This document shows, piece by piece, positions 48,501-58,424 of a DNA stretch of 64,000 nt. The DNA is from Acinetobacter calcoaceticus ANC 3811. GTDB lineage: Bacteria; Pseudomonadota; Gammaproteobacteria; Pseudomonadales; Moraxellaceae. Location of the stretch: the NCBI RefSeq assembly GCF_000399665.1, contig NZ_KB976986.1:1740773-1804772 (forward strand), read 5' to 3'. Under the pieces are notes generated by a model that was not told the origin of the DNA, did not search any database, and saw nothing but the letters and a program-made list of their open reading frames with translations. Made by a program: the position numbers and the translations under genes. Position 1 is the first letter of the stretch, and each line of letters starts with the position of its first letter.

Positions 48501-50939
48501 TTAATTACGCTTAAAAAGCTGGCTAAGCCAATTCACTAATTCAGTTAAGAAATCAAAAATCCCATTTTTCTTATCATCGTCAGGATGACTTGAGTCTTTT
48601 CCATTTAAATCTAGATCGACAATTACAGGATCATGATCCGAAGAACGATAAGCATCTTCCCCATAAAACAATGCCTTTTGCTCATCGGTTTTATATTCTT
48701 CGTTATAATCTAAAAGCGTTGGTTCATCTGCATTAATATGCCATGCAAAGGTTCTGACCACTTTTGGATATAAAGCCGCATCAGCAATTGCATGGTCTAA
48801 GTTACCTGCTCCACCATTGCCGTTGGCATCACTCGCAACACCATACACATAGCTATATGCCTGAGTACCCTGACCGACCTTAGTATCATTAAGTAAAACT
48901 TTATAATTTGCTTTCTCAAATGACAAAATAGGTTCTTCTTTTGCGTAACTGTTCATATCCCCTACAAGTAAAGCATTTTGCTTAGGCACTTGAGTTGGAT
49001 TTTTCGCTAACCATTGCACAATTTGATCAACGGCTTTCACACGAGTTGGGTTCCAGCAGCCTTGACCATCTTTTTGGTCTGCGTCAGTAGAGCTAGTATC
49101 AACCCCACTACAGCTTTTCGATTTCAAGTGGTTTGGAATAACAGTAAAGGTTTTATTGCCACGAACTGCTTGGAAACTTTGCGCCAAAGTTGTTCGGTTC
49201 TTGTCGCCTAAATCAAGCACAACAGGCTTATTCAAAGGTTTAACACGTTTACTGTTATAAATAATAGCAACTGCGATTGCATCACCACCTAAACGGTCTA
49301 AGTTTTCAGGAACCACATATTTCCAATCGCTACCTAAAGCTTTGGTCAAATTAGCAATTGCACTGTTAGGCCCATAACCATTGTTTGCAATTTCCATTAA
49401 ACCGTAAACATCGGCATCAATCGCTTTTAATGCACTCACAATTTTACGATGCTGTTTATCAAACTCAGCTTGTGTTGTCGCACCACGCTCTGTCGGAAAA
49501 CCAGTTGCGCCATTGTCATAATTCAAAACGTTAAATGAAGCTACACGAATGTGATTAGCATTTTTAGTAAGGACGCTTTGACGCGGGCTTGTTTGAGTAA
49601 TAACTTCAGGCTGATTACGTCCAAGCACAGGTTGTACACGCCAACCATTAAAACGGTATTCTAAAATACCTTCAGCATTTTTAAGTTGATAACCCGAGCG
49701 TAACGTATTGGCAGCACTAAAATTGCTTGGTAACCAAGGTGTACGGTTTTGATTGTTATAGCCATCATCAAAAATAATTTTCGATAATAAATTTTTCTGA
49801 GCTAGAGCTTTAGCTTCTGGCGACAAGGCTGGATATAAATTGGTTGGAATATATAAACGACCTAGACTCAGCGATAACTCACCATAACGACCGTAATTGT
49901 AGTTCTCGCTCACCGTTAAAGTCTGAGGTAGTTTGACCAACATACCTTGATAACGCCGCGGCGAATGAACTGAACCACCCGTTAAACTAGCAAACGGAAG
50001 TTCAAGGCTAATCGGCTGAACCTGATTTGCCATATTGCTATTACAGGTTTGAATATCTTGTTGTAATTGATCTATCTGTAGCTGATTTTGATAAGACGTT
50101 AAACGGCCACGTAAAATAACCTCATCGCCAACTTGTCCACCTTTTACCGCACTGCTATTTGGAATATAAACAAAAATAGCATTACTGACATTTGCACGAG
50201 CTTTTGTGTCTGGTGTCTGGATATAAAAACCAGAGAAACCATTGGCATAACGATAGTCAGCTGTAATCACACCACGCACAGTATAAGTCTGGTCTTGAAT
50301 TGCTGCAGCCAAGTCAGCAATAGCTGTATCTGAGCTTGAACAACTTACTGTTTCAACAGGTGGCTGAGTTGTGGAACCTGATAGATTTGAAAAGTCATTT
50401 CGGTTTGTCCAAGCCGACCATGAATGATCCAAATCAAATGCTGCTGTTGCATCAACACTTAAAGCTGGGTTTTCTGTTTCAATACGCTTAAAACTATTTC
50501 CCAAGCTTGAAACTGCCGTCCCCCATCCCGCTGCTGGGCGTTCACCAATACGACCAAAACGGTCTACAGGCGTACCTTTATAAACGAGTACAACCGCATC
50601 ATCTCCATTAAAAGATAAAGCAGCGACCTGATTTACTTTACTTCCAAGCTCAGTTTGCAACTCTGAGCGCCCCACTAAAAACTTCTGCTTACTCGCGAGT
50701 GTGCCTTGTAAACGAAAAGCCACAGTCTTTGCTGTACCACCATTATTAAATTGTTGAATCTCATAATCGGCTAAATTAACCGTAGCGCCATCTGGATTAT
50801 AAATTTCCAAGCCTTTTTTATTGCTGCTGCCGTCAACATATTGGCTAAACATGAGCTGCGCTTGAGCAACTGAGCTATATGAAAATGCACCTAATGCACT
50901 TAAAAAGACCGAAAGTGTTCTTAATTGAAAAGTTTTCAT
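48501..50939 (-). CDS. ExeM/NucH family extracellular endonuclease
   Basis: An 812-aa exported nuclease. Signal peptide (cleavage near AQAQLM, residue 27), an N-terminal lamin-tail-like domain (LEIYNPDGATVNLADYEIQQF, about 45-65), a central OB-like region, and a C-terminal endonuclease/exonuclease/phosphatase domain. The last shows RVASFNVLNYDNG (about 463), LVGDMNSYAKE (about 660) and SSDHDPVIVDL (about 765). It probably degrades extracellular DNA. It ends with a hydrophobic/basic tail after a linker, which may anchor it to the envelope. Confidence 0.88.
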   Translation of the reverse strand: MKTFQLRTLSVFLSALGAFSYSSVAQAQLMFSQYVDGSSNKKGLEIYNPDGATVNLADYEIQQFNNGGTAKTVAFRLQGTLASKQKFLVGRSELQTELGSKVNQVAALSFNGDDAVVLVYKGTPVDRFGRIGERPAAGWGTAVSSLGNSFKRIETENPALSVDATAAFDLDHSWSAWTNRNDFSNLSGSTTQPPVETVSCSSSDTAIADLAAAIQDQTYTVRGVITADYRYANGFSGFYIQTPDTKARANVSNAIFVYIPNSSAVKGGQVGDEVILRGRLTSYQNQLQIDQLQQDIQTCNSNMANQVQPISLELPFASLTGGSVHSPRRYQGMLVKLPQTLTVSENYNYGRYGELSLSLGRLYIPTNLYPALSPEAKALAQKNLLSKIIFDDGYNNQNRTPWLPSNFSAANTLRSGYQLKNAEGILEYRFNGWRVQPVLGRNQPEVITQTSPRQSVLTKNANHIRVASFNVLNYDNGATGFPTERGATTQAEFDKQHRKIVSALKAIDADVYGLMEIANNGYGPNSAIANLTKALGSDWKYVVPENLDRLGGDAIAVAIIYNSKRVKPLNKPVVLDLGDKNRTTLAQSFQAVRGNKTFTVIPNHLKSKSCSGVDTSSTDADQKDGQGCWNPTRVKAVDQIVQWLAKNPTQVPKQNALLVGDMNSYAKEEPILSFEKANYKVLLNDTKVGQGTQAYSYVYGVASDANGNGGAGNLDHAIADAALYPKVVRTFAWHINADEPTLLDYNEEYKTDEQKALFYGEDAYRSSDHDPVIVDLDLNGKDSSHPDDDKKNGIFDFLTELVNWLSQLFKRN

Positions 50940-51084
50940 GAGTAAAAGTGTTCATATGAGTTTTAATTAGTCTCATAGAGTAAATATTGATCATGACATC
51001 TACATGAAGAAAAACACCGAAACATTTGACTTGATCCCATGAAGACTTAAAATACCGCATTTGAATTTCAATATTGCCAAGGTT

Positions 51085-51801
51085 ATGTCGATCGATCAGT
51101 TAGAAACGCAAATTGCAGACTTAGACAATTTGCCTGAACACCGTGAAATTGTGACGTTTATGCGTCGTTCAGCACCACTTAATACGTCTCAACGCACGGC
51201 ATTAGAACAACATCGCGATTTAATTTTGGAATATCCTGTTGGCGACTTACGTCAACACTTCGAACACCCAGAGCGTCCTTTAACTGTTGAAATCGGTTTT
51301 GGTATGGGTCGTTCGTTAGTACTTATGGCAAAAGCAAACCCTGAACGCAACTATGTGGGTATTGAAGTCCATGTACCTGGTATTGCTCAATGCCTATATG
51401 AAGCAGGTATAGCAGAAGTTAAAAACTTACGTGTACTTGATGCAGATGCAATTCAGGTTTTACGTGAAATGCCAGACAACAGCATTAACTGTGTACAACT
51501 TTACTTCCCAGATCCTTGGCAAAAGAAACGTCATTTCAAACGCCGTTTTGTTGCTCATGAGCGTATGCCATTGGTTGAACAAAAGCTTGAGCTTGGCGGT
51601 ACGTTCCATGCTGCAACAGATTGGGAACCGTATGCTGAATGGATGCTAGATGTATTAGACAATCGTCCAGACCTTGAAAACTTGGCAGGTAAAGGCAATA
51701 GCTACCCACGTCCAGACTGGCGCCCAGTGACTAAGTTTGAACGTCGTGGTATTGAGTCAGGACATAAAATTAATGACTTTATCTTTAAAAAGATTAAGTA
51801 A
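51085..51801 (+). CDS. trmB: tRNA (guanine-N7)-methyltransferase
   Basis: Methylates G46 of tRNA using SAM. The SAM motif VEIGFGMGRSLVLMA (about residue 71) and YFPDPWQKKRHFKRR (about 145) are diagnostic. ATG 51085 (MSIDQLETQ) has an aagg RBS; the frame extends to TTG 51061 without one. Confidence 0.95.
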   Translation: MSIDQLETQIADLDNLPEHREIVTFMRRSAPLNTSQRTALEQHRDLILEYPVGDLRQHFEHPERPLTVEIGFGMGRSLVLMAKANPERNYVGIEVHVPGIAQCLYEAGIAEVKNLRVLDADAIQVLREMPDNSINCVQLYFPDPWQKKRHFKRRFVAHERMPLVEQKLELGGTFHAATDWEPYAEWMLDVLDNRPDLENLAGKGNSYPRPDWRPVTKFERRGIESGHKINDFIFKKIK

Positions 51802-51831
51802 AATTTGACTACCAGATAGCGAAAAAATGAG

Positions 51832-51862
51832 GGCATTAAATACCAATATTTAATGCCTTTTT
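51832..51862 (+). terminator. Rho-independent terminator after trmB
   Basis: Stem ggcattaaat/atttaatgcc followed by five T. Confidence 0.82.
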
Positions 51863-51940
51863 AAATTAGCGTAAATCATATACCTCAATATATTTTTAAA
51901 TTACATATATATTAATAATTTAAGTTAATTATTAACATAT

Positions 51941-52753
51941 TCATTTTCTAGTATTTTTTGACTTAACTTCTAAAGGAGCCACGTTCCAGACATCCAATAA
52001 GCGCCAAATTGCATTATCAATCTCTTGCCACTCTTCCCAATTATTTAAATTTGTTTCCCATTTAACCCATACTCCCCCATATTTATTAGGCTCATAACTA
52101 TTTCCATAAATTTGAATAAAATGATTGTCACTAGTGTTTTCTGATGCGAATACATCTAAAAAAACTCCAGTAACATCTTTATTTTTCGAATATCCATAAC
52201 AAAAAAAAGCTTTATCAGATATATTTCTTTTATAACAATCCAAACCATTTTTTTTAAACTTTGATTTAAGATCTACATATTTAGAATTAAAGTTATTTAG
52301 CATTATTTTATTAGTATCTAATTTCTGCTCTCGCATATCTATAGTTAGACCTTCAATCTTAACTCGCACTTGATCTTTATGATCCGGTATATACCCATCT
52401 GTAGCCTGAAAACTTGATTTTCTTAAAACTAAATTAAATTGTAATTGCCGATTTGAATCAGGCATTGGTAAACTATCTATCTCTTTTTGAGTAATTGAAC
52501 CAAATTTTTCAGGTATATAATTTATTGGAAACTGTCCTAAATAATGCTCTCTTTCTGGGCGATAAAATTCTGAATCAAATTGATCAGGAATATGTATTCT
52601 ACGCTCCCCTAATTTTGCTTTAACAATTAAATTATTATTTTGTTTCCATATAACAATATCCCCTTCTTGAGGTATATTAGATTTTTCTTTATTCATACAT
52701 CCCCCTAAAAATAAAAAGTACATAAACAATAAATTTTTCTTTAGATATGACAT
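51941..52753 (-). CDS. Predicted lipoprotein of unknown function
   Basis: A 270-aa protein with a lipoprotein signal (FLFLGGC, Cys near residue 19) and a soluble body rich in Lys, Asn and Trp at the C-terminus (WVKWETNLNNWEEW near 230). No family recognised. Very AT-rich, like the next genes, suggesting a variable locus. Membrane anchoring and this kind of neighbourhood are common for immunity proteins against secreted toxins, but no toxin is visible here. Confidence 0.65.
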   Translation of the reverse strand: MSYLKKNLLFMYFLFLGGCMNKEKSNIPQEGDIVIWKQNNNLIVKAKLGERRIHIPDQFDSEFYRPEREHYLGQFPINYIPEKFGSITQKEIDSLPMPDSNRQLQFNLVLRKSSFQATDGYIPDHKDQVRVKIEGLTIDMREQKLDTNKIMLNNFNSKYVDLKSKFKKNGLDCYKRNISDKAFFCYGYSKNKDVTGVFLDVFASENTSDNHFIQIYGNSYEPNKYGGVWVKWETNLNNWEEWQEIDNAIWRLLDVWNVAPLEVKSKNTRK

Positions 52754-52819
52754 TAGTTAATCTCTAAAATTATCAAAACTTCTAAATAGTATTAAAATTA
52801 TAAAATAGAAAAAATCTAA

Positions 52820-53083
52820 TTAATATAGTTTATTTCTTTTTCTTAATGAAACATCTTCGCCACTTTGAGTTTCACTAGAGTTAAATACTTGCTCTTCTTC
52901 TGAAATAGTGCCACATGCAGTTATCAATATTCTCCTAACAAATGGATATATATCTTTTCTTAAAGAAGCCACACTCATACGTATCCCATATCTTTGGATT
53001 TGTTCTGGCTCATTAAGTGCTAAATTTTCATATAACTTCATAATATAAATATTATCAATATTTTGACCATCAATTTGATCCAA
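52820..53083 (-). CDS. Likely C-terminal fragment of the preceding membrane protein
   Basis: An 87-aa open frame starting at a TTG with no RBS. It reads into the end of the gene at 53086-53808: adding one base to the seven-base homopolymer at 53111-53117 fuses the two into a single frame of about 330 aa. It is therefore probably the C-terminal part of a frameshifted gene rather than an independent protein. Contains a basic stretch and SVASLRKDIYPFVRR. Confidence 0.5.
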   Translation of the reverse strand: MDQIDGQNIDNIYIMKLYENLALNEPEQIQRYGIRMSVASLRKDIYPFVRRILITACGTISEEEQVFNSSETQSGEDVSLRKRNKLY

Positions 53084-53085
53084 AT

Positions 53086-53808
53086 TTAAATTAGGTTCTT
53101 TGGTGCTATATTTTTTTCACCTTCTTTCATTCTTTTCATATTCCCTATCATTTTTAAATCGATTGTTTTAATCGATTTAAGGATTTCTTTATTATCACAA
53201 CAAAGCTTATCAATAGAGTATTCTTCTATACTATAATTACTGTTACTTATTTTCTTCAAACTTGAAAGTGGATAAATTGTTCGCCCATAAGTTATTACAG
53301 AATAATTTATGGGCAAGCTTTTCAAATAATCAATATCCACACGATTATATTTTGTCCATAAACTTTTTAAATTATTCTTATTTTCGCTTAAATCTTTGCA
53401 TCTTCTTTTATCTTTCTTACAATCTTTATTATCATAATATTCCTGCATTGTTGCCACTGCCACAATACCCATATTATCTTCTAATGTTTTATCTAATTTT
53501 GCAGTACTTATCACTTTAATAACTTCCCCCTTATTATTAAAATTAGAAATATACATTGCATTATCATACACATTAAATCCTTCACGACCGGCTCTAATCC
53601 AATGTTCCATTTGTATAGCCAAAAAATCTGCTTTTAAATTTATTAACTTTTCTTCATCCGTAAGATATTTATTCTCACTTGTACAAAAGACTTTTTCTTC
53701 ATTTTTATTAATTACATATTCGTGATATTTATTATTAATAAAATCAAATATCAAGAAAAACACCAATGTAGCAAAAAATATTTTATATTTCTTCATTTTA
53801 ATCCCCAT
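53086..53808 (-). CDS. Membrane-anchored hypothetical protein, probably frameshifted
   Basis: A 240-aa product with an N-terminal membrane anchor (KIFFATLVFFLIFDF, about 8-22) and a periplasmic domain starting FCTSENKYLTDEE (about 41). The stop is reached after a seven-base homopolymer (coding-strand A-run, plus-strand T-run at 53111-53117). A neighbouring frame continues for about 95 more residues, so the intact protein was probably longer. It shares the layout and an FC-x4-[NK] motif with the 305-aa neighbour at 54004-54921. Function unknown. Confidence 0.6.
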   Translation of the reverse strand: MGIKMKKYKIFFATLVFFLIFDFINNKYHEYVINKNEEKVFCTSENKYLTDEEKLINLKADFLAIQMEHWIRAGREGFNVYDNAMYISNFNNKGEVIKVISTAKLDKTLEDNMGIVAVATMQEYYDNKDCKKDKRRCKDLSENKNNLKSLWTKYNRVDIDYLKSLPINYSVITYGRTIYPLSSLKKISNSNYSIEEYSIDKLCCDNKEILKSIKTIDLKMIGNMKRMKEGEKNIAPKNLI

Positions 53809-54003
53809 TCAAACTCAAGTAGATAGTTTGAATTTTAAATGATCCAAAAAGCTAATTAACACATTATACAAAATCATATAATTCAAACCCAAACAACCTT
53901 CATCTTTCACAATTAATCAAAACTTTAAAACCAATATAAAGATAATAATTCATAATTTTTAATATAAACCATATCACATATTATTATTTAGCCTAATCCA
54001 ACT

Positions 54004-54921
54004 TCAATTAACACTTAATCTTTCTACAGAAAGGTAAACATTAAAATAAATCCTTCCACATTCATCAATAGGATATGCCTGAGATTCAATATAAACTTCT
54101 TTAAGTGGTATATATTTCATATCCTTAATAAATGTATTAATTTTATATCTATAATAAGAAACAATTAAATAATAGTTAGTTATTTTTTGCTTAGAAAGAT
54201 GCTTAACCTCCTTATTATTAATTAAATTATCATAATTAATAATACTACAGCAGTTATATGGATAAAAGTTGTGCAGATTGGCATCACCACCTGACGAAAG
54301 TGTTAATAAAAAGCTATTTTTATTATTAAGTTGCTGATAAAGATTTTTATTATTTACATCAATATTGTCTCGTATTTTTGAAAATCCTGTTAAAACTACA
54401 ACACTACCATGAGAAATACCATCTAACACCAAATCCTCATCAAGTATTTTATTTCCTATTTTTTCTACAGAAATTTTTGAATTAAGTGTATTATATGGAT
54501 TTTCAATTTGATTTTTAAAAGCATTTTTTAGATCATCAAAATTACGAATATTTTCTTTTAAAACAAATAGATTATAAGTAGCATTATCACTTTTTTCATT
54601 ATCATCTACTTTATCTTTCGATTTTTTAAAAATAATATCATCTTTATAACTCTGAAAATAACTTGCCATCGCTCTTTCATATAATTGATCTGTATTAAAA
54701 TTTTTAGCCTGCAAACAAAAATTTTTCTCTATTTTTCTTTGTTCATAATTTTCTAGAATAAGACAACCACCCCCAATTAAAAGTAAAATTAAGGATAATC
54801 CTAAAAAAATATACTTTGCATAGATATTCTTAACAACAAGAATAATAAATTTAAAAATTAACCATAAGATTAAAAAAAATCCAAAAAAAATTGAAAGCCC
54901 CATTAATAATAAATTAAACAT
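54004..54921 (-). CDS. Two-TM membrane-anchored hypothetical protein
   Basis: A 305-aa protein with two N-terminal transmembrane segments (about 5-30 and 38-58) and a long soluble, Asn/Lys-rich domain. The soluble part opens with FCLQAKNFNTDQLYERAMA, similar in layout to the gene at 53086-53808, suggesting that the two are paralogues. Very AT-rich. No known domain recognised. Confidence 0.6.
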   Translation of the reverse strand: MFNLLLMGLSIFFGFFLILWLIFKFIILVVKNIYAKYIFLGLSLILLLIGGGCLILENYEQRKIEKNFCLQAKNFNTDQLYERAMASYFQSYKDDIIFKKSKDKVDDNEKSDNATYNLFVLKENIRNFDDLKNAFKNQIENPYNTLNSKISVEKIGNKILDEDLVLDGISHGSVVVLTGFSKIRDNIDVNNKNLYQQLNNKNSFLLTLSSGGDANLHNFYPYNCCSIINYDNLINNKEVKHLSKQKITNYYLIVSYYRYKINTFIKDMKYIPLKEVYIESQAYPIDECGRIYFNVYLSVERLSVN

Positions 54922-55281
54922 ATAAAATATTTTTCTCTATCTAATACTATTTTAAATTCTCATACAAAACAGTGTAATTTAAGTTGGAGAAAACGACTCG
55001 CCGACTTGGATTACGTCTTCCCCTATGATCTTGTTTTGATCATCAATTGTAAAATCAAGATACATTCAGAATTTATATTTTCATTTTCAATACATTATTT
55101 TAACACTCACTATACAAAACTGTCTGTATATTTTCACCACAAAAGAATAATAAATATCAAAAAAATTATGCTCTTATAGCTAGTATTTGTTCTGGTATCT
55201 TTTTTATTATTAAATCTTAAATAACTAAAGAATTTGTATTACATTCAATTTACTTAAACTCACGAAAAGTCAGAAAACAAT
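54922..55281. other. AT-rich intergenic region, nothing recognised
   Basis: About 360 bases before the GST gene. It presumably holds divergent promoters. A short GC-richer patch near 54990-55030 has no obvious function. Confidence 0.4.
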
Positions 55282-55908
55282 ATGTTAAAAATTTTAGGGC
55301 GCGATAACTCCATTAATGTTCGCAAAGTCTTATGGCTGTGTGAAGAATTAAATCTTGAATATGAAAGAGAAGACTGGGGACGAGGCTTTCGCTCTGCTCA
55401 ATCACCGGAATATTTACAATTAAACCCAAATGGTCAAATTCCTGTTGTTGTAGATGGTGATTTAACCCTTTGGCAGTCCAACAGTATTATCCGTTATTTA
55501 GCAAATGCTTATGATAAAGAGCAGCAACTTTACCCTACTCAAGCGAAAGAAAGATTTTTTGTTGACCAGTGGATTGATTGGCAAGCGATTGAGCTGAATA
55601 ACAGCTGGACTTATACGATTATGTCTCTCTTGAGACATTCTCCAGATCATCAAGATCCAAAATTATTACAACAAGGTATTGATGACTGGAATCATCATAT
55701 GCAGATTCTTGATCAACAACTCGCAAAAACTCAGGCCTATGTTGCAGGCACTGAGTTCACTCTAGCGGATATTCCAATTGGTCTATCTGTACAGCGCTGG
55801 AAAGCTACTCCTTTTGACCATCCAACACTTAAACATGTCGACCAATATTTTGAACGTTTAAATCAACGTGCTGGTTTCTTAAAATGGGGCAATAACGGCG
55901 AACCTTAA
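55282..55908 (+). CDS. Glutathione S-transferase family protein
   Basis: A 208-aa GST with N-terminal DNSINVRKVLWLCEEL (about residue 7; Ser/Asn active-site region), LNPNGQIPVVVDG (about 47) and WQSNSIIRYLA (about 64), then an all-helical C-terminal domain. Distinct from the GstA-like protein at 47682. Convergent with the DUF2520 gene, with only 14 bases between. Confidence 0.9.
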   Translation: MLKILGRDNSINVRKVLWLCEELNLEYEREDWGRGFRSAQSPEYLQLNPNGQIPVVVDGDLTLWQSNSIIRYLANAYDKEQQLYPTQAKERFFVDQWIDWQAIELNNSWTYTIMSLLRHSPDHQDPKLLQQGIDDWNHHMQILDQQLAKTQAYVAGTEFTLADIPIGLSVQRWKATPFDHPTLKHVDQYFERLNQRAGFLKWGNNGEP

Positions 55909-55922
55909 TTTTTAAATAAGCT

Positions 55923-56702
55923 TTAAGCCGAGTGATGGCGTTTTAGGATGCCATCACTTAAAAGTTGATACACCTGTTTTAAATCATCTTGATTTGCTTG
56001 AGCCAATAAGTCTTGATGCATTGCCAAGATATTCTGATCTCCCCTTACCGCAGGCCCAGTTTGCATTTGCTTTGGATCATTTTCAGTCGCTTTTTTAGCT
56101 GTTTCCAAAATTAAAGGATAGAGTAAGCTAAAGTCCACCTGCTCTATATCCACAATCTGCTTTGCCATATCGAAACAGTAGTTACTAAAATTACAAGCGA
56201 ACACAGCCGCTAAGTGTAAAGTTAAACGTTGTTTTGAGGTGTATTGATATACTCGATTGCTTAGGCTATTTGCTAAATCTGAAAGTAGTTTCTGATCGAC
56301 ATTTGTTACTGCTTCAACAAACAAAGGCGTTGCAGACCAATCAATATCTCTTTCTAAGCTAAATGTTTGTAATGGATAAAACACCCCTGCTTTTTCATGT
56401 ACATGACTGATGACTTCAATATCAGTACTACCCGAAGTGTGGACAATAAGTGTGTCAGGAAAGAATTCATGAACTTGTTTTACAAGCTCTGCAATTGCAC
56501 TATCTGAAACCGCTAAAATGATAAGATCGGTCGACTGGAATTGTTGAAGAGACTGGCAGGCTTTTGCTTGAATTTTCTCTGCAAATTTTTGGGTTTTATC
56601 AAAATCACGCGCATAGACTTGTACGATGTTATGACCTTCGCCCAATAAAGCCTTTGCCAAATGAAAGGCAACTCGCCCACTTCCCACCAAACTGATTTTC
56701 AT
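55923..56702 (-). CDS. Rossmann-like / DUF2520 domain oxidoreductase-like protein
   Basis: A 259-aa protein with an N-terminal NAD(P)-binding fold (ISLVGSGRVAFHLAKAL, about 3-19) and the DUF2520 C-terminal helical domain (HLAAVFACNFSNYCFDMA, about 163-180). The family resembles F420-dependent NADP reductases and pyrroline-5-carboxylate reductase-like proteins. No reaction is established. Confidence 0.85.
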   Translation of the reverse strand: MKISLVGSGRVAFHLAKALLGEGHNIVQVYARDFDKTQKFAEKIQAKACQSLQQFQSTDLIILAVSDSAIAELVKQVHEFFPDTLIVHTSGSTDIEVISHVHEKAGVFYPLQTFSLERDIDWSATPLFVEAVTNVDQKLLSDLANSLSNRVYQYTSKQRLTLHLAAVFACNFSNYCFDMAKQIVDIEQVDFSLLYPLILETAKKATENDPKQMQTGPAVRGDQNILAMHQDLLAQANQDDLKQVYQLLSDGILKRHHSA

Positions 56703-56728
56703 ATCAATCCAACATTATTTATCTCAAC

Positions 56729-56759
56729 AAAAAAGCTTCTCAAAATGAGAAGCTTTTTT
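56729..56759 (-). terminator. Rho-independent terminator after the OmpA-like gene
   Basis: Hairpin aaaagcttctc/gagaagctttt with T-run on the minus strand, 37 bases downstream of the OmpA-like gene stop. Confidence 0.85.
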
Positions 56760-56795
56760 CAAATTAAAATAACTAATTTTTCATAAATTAGTTGA

Positions 56796-58211
56796 TTATT
56801 GGGCTACTGAAAACTCAATACGACGGTTTTTAAAACGACCTTCTTCTGTCGTGTTTTCTGCAACTGGCTGATCAGAACCATGGCCTTCTGCAACTAATTT
56901 AGAAGCATCTACACCTTTAGATTTTAAATAATCTACCACTGCTTGAGCACGGCGTTGAGACAAAGCTTTATTTGCAGCAGCGTTACCTGTTGAGTCGGTA
57001 TGACCACCCACATTTAATTTGACGCTAGTCACTTTATTTAAAAGTGTTGCAGCTTGGTCAAGAATGGCTTTGTTATCGGCAGGAATGTTACTTGAACCAC
57101 TCGCAAAATTAATAATTTGCAAGTTAAGTGCTTTCACCAAAGCATTTACATCGACATTGTTCGGGTCAATTGAGCCTAGAGCAGTTTGCGAAGCAGTTAA
57201 GCTATTGCTTACAGATTGCTCAGCTGTTGCTGGTGCTGTACCGACAACCTCAGTATGTGGTACCAATGCTTTTACTTTTGCAGTTAAAGCGTCTAATGCT
57301 GCCGCATCACCCGCTTTCAAAGTGATTTTATCACCCACCCATTCTAAAGATGCATTTGGCACACCTTTTAATGCCCCTAACACACCTGCAAGCGCATCTT
57401 TATCTGTAAATGAAGCTGCATAAGTTTGGCTTGTATCCACCTTACAATCTTGAGTTGTCGAAAAAACCTTTTTAACATTGGTTTGTAACGTTGCCAAGAA
57501 GCCTTGATCACCAATTCCAGCCTGACACTGGCTCACTGCACCTTTGTCATCTGTACTTAAAGTTAAGCTAGCGGGTGCAGCAGCAGCTTCAACACCACTT
57601 GCAGCCGTCGGTTCTGGTGCTGGTACAGCTTCTTTATGCTGACAAGAACGCCATAACCAAGCAATGATCAGCCCCAGAATAATGAGGGCAATAATCGGTA
57701 AGAACCCACGAGACTTACCCGTATTTTCAGTTGCTGCTGCAAGCGGAGGTGCAGTTGATGGTGTGACAGAAGATAAGCCTGCACCAAGTCCTAGCGGTGC
57801 TAATAGACCCACTGCCCACGCTGGTAAATATGAACGAATAGTATCTGCATGCTGGCGCAAGTAATTCACAATACTTTGTTGATCATTTCCAGCAACATCT
57901 GAAATTGCATTCAGGCTGGGTTTAATTGCACTGTTGAGTGTGCTTTCAATTTCATTATTTGGTGCCGTACCGCTTAAATGGGTAAGCACAGTATTCTTGA
58001 TTTGGTCATTATGAGAAAAAAGGTCTGATAATGAAGGAGCCAAACTATTTTTCAATTGTCCGATAAGATCAGGTTTAGCAGCTAATAATGAAAGTAAAAT
58101 TGGATAAAACTTAGATAAAGCATTCGATTTTTCGCCGAGGTATCCATCCTGTTCATCTAATAATATTGAAGATACTTTTTCTTTAAGCAATTCTATAGGG
58201 TTTATCGACAT
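56796..58211 (-). CDS. OmpA-family protein with DUF937-like N-terminus
   Basis: A 471-aa envelope protein with an uncommon layout. The N-terminal 150 residues are cytoplasmic and DUF937/YidB-like, followed by a single transmembrane helix (LPIIALIILGLIIAWLW, about 170-188) and a BON-like middle region. A C-terminal OmpA peptidoglycan-binding domain follows, with INFASGSSNIP (about 365), VGGHTDSTGN (about 400) and RRAQAVVDYL. The single TM plus OmpA domain suggests an inner-membrane protein reaching across the periplasm to the cell wall. Confidence 0.8.
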   Translation of the reverse strand: MSINPIELLKEKVSSILLDEQDGYLGEKSNALSKFYPILLSLLAAKPDLIGQLKNSLAPSLSDLFSHNDQIKNTVLTHLSGTAPNNEIESTLNSAIKPSLNAISDVAGNDQQSIVNYLRQHADTIRSYLPAWAVGLLAPLGLGAGLSSVTPSTAPPLAAATENTGKSRGFLPIIALIILGLIIAWLWRSCQHKEAVPAPEPTAASGVEAAAAPASLTLSTDDKGAVSQCQAGIGDQGFLATLQTNVKKVFSTTQDCKVDTSQTYAASFTDKDALAGVLGALKGVPNASLEWVGDKITLKAGDAAALDALTAKVKALVPHTEVVGTAPATAEQSVSNSLTASQTALGSIDPNNVDVNALVKALNLQIINFASGSSNIPADNKAILDQAATLLNKVTSVKLNVGGHTDSTGNAAANKALSQRRAQAVVDYLKSKGVDASKLVAEGHGSDQPVAENTTEEGRFKNRRIEFSVAQ

Positions 58212-58360
58212 TGGTTATTCTCCCGAATTTATACGTCGTAACCAGCAACTTTTGATTATTCAAATAGTTCTTCTTTGCTGATAGTTTTTTATTCTAATCT
58301 GCCTAGAATCTTTTATTGTTTTTTATATAATTTATATACAATTTTCCATCTAGTATTTAC

Positions 58361-58391
58361 AAAACAGGTAGATCTTATTGATCTACCTGTT
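58361..58391 (-). terminator. Terminator downstream of pyrC'
   Basis: Perfect 12-bp hairpin aacaggtagatc/gatctacctgtt with a short T-run on the minus strand. Confidence 0.75.
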
Positions 58392-58424
58392 TATATTTTA
58401 AATTTACTTTAACTAAGTACTTTA

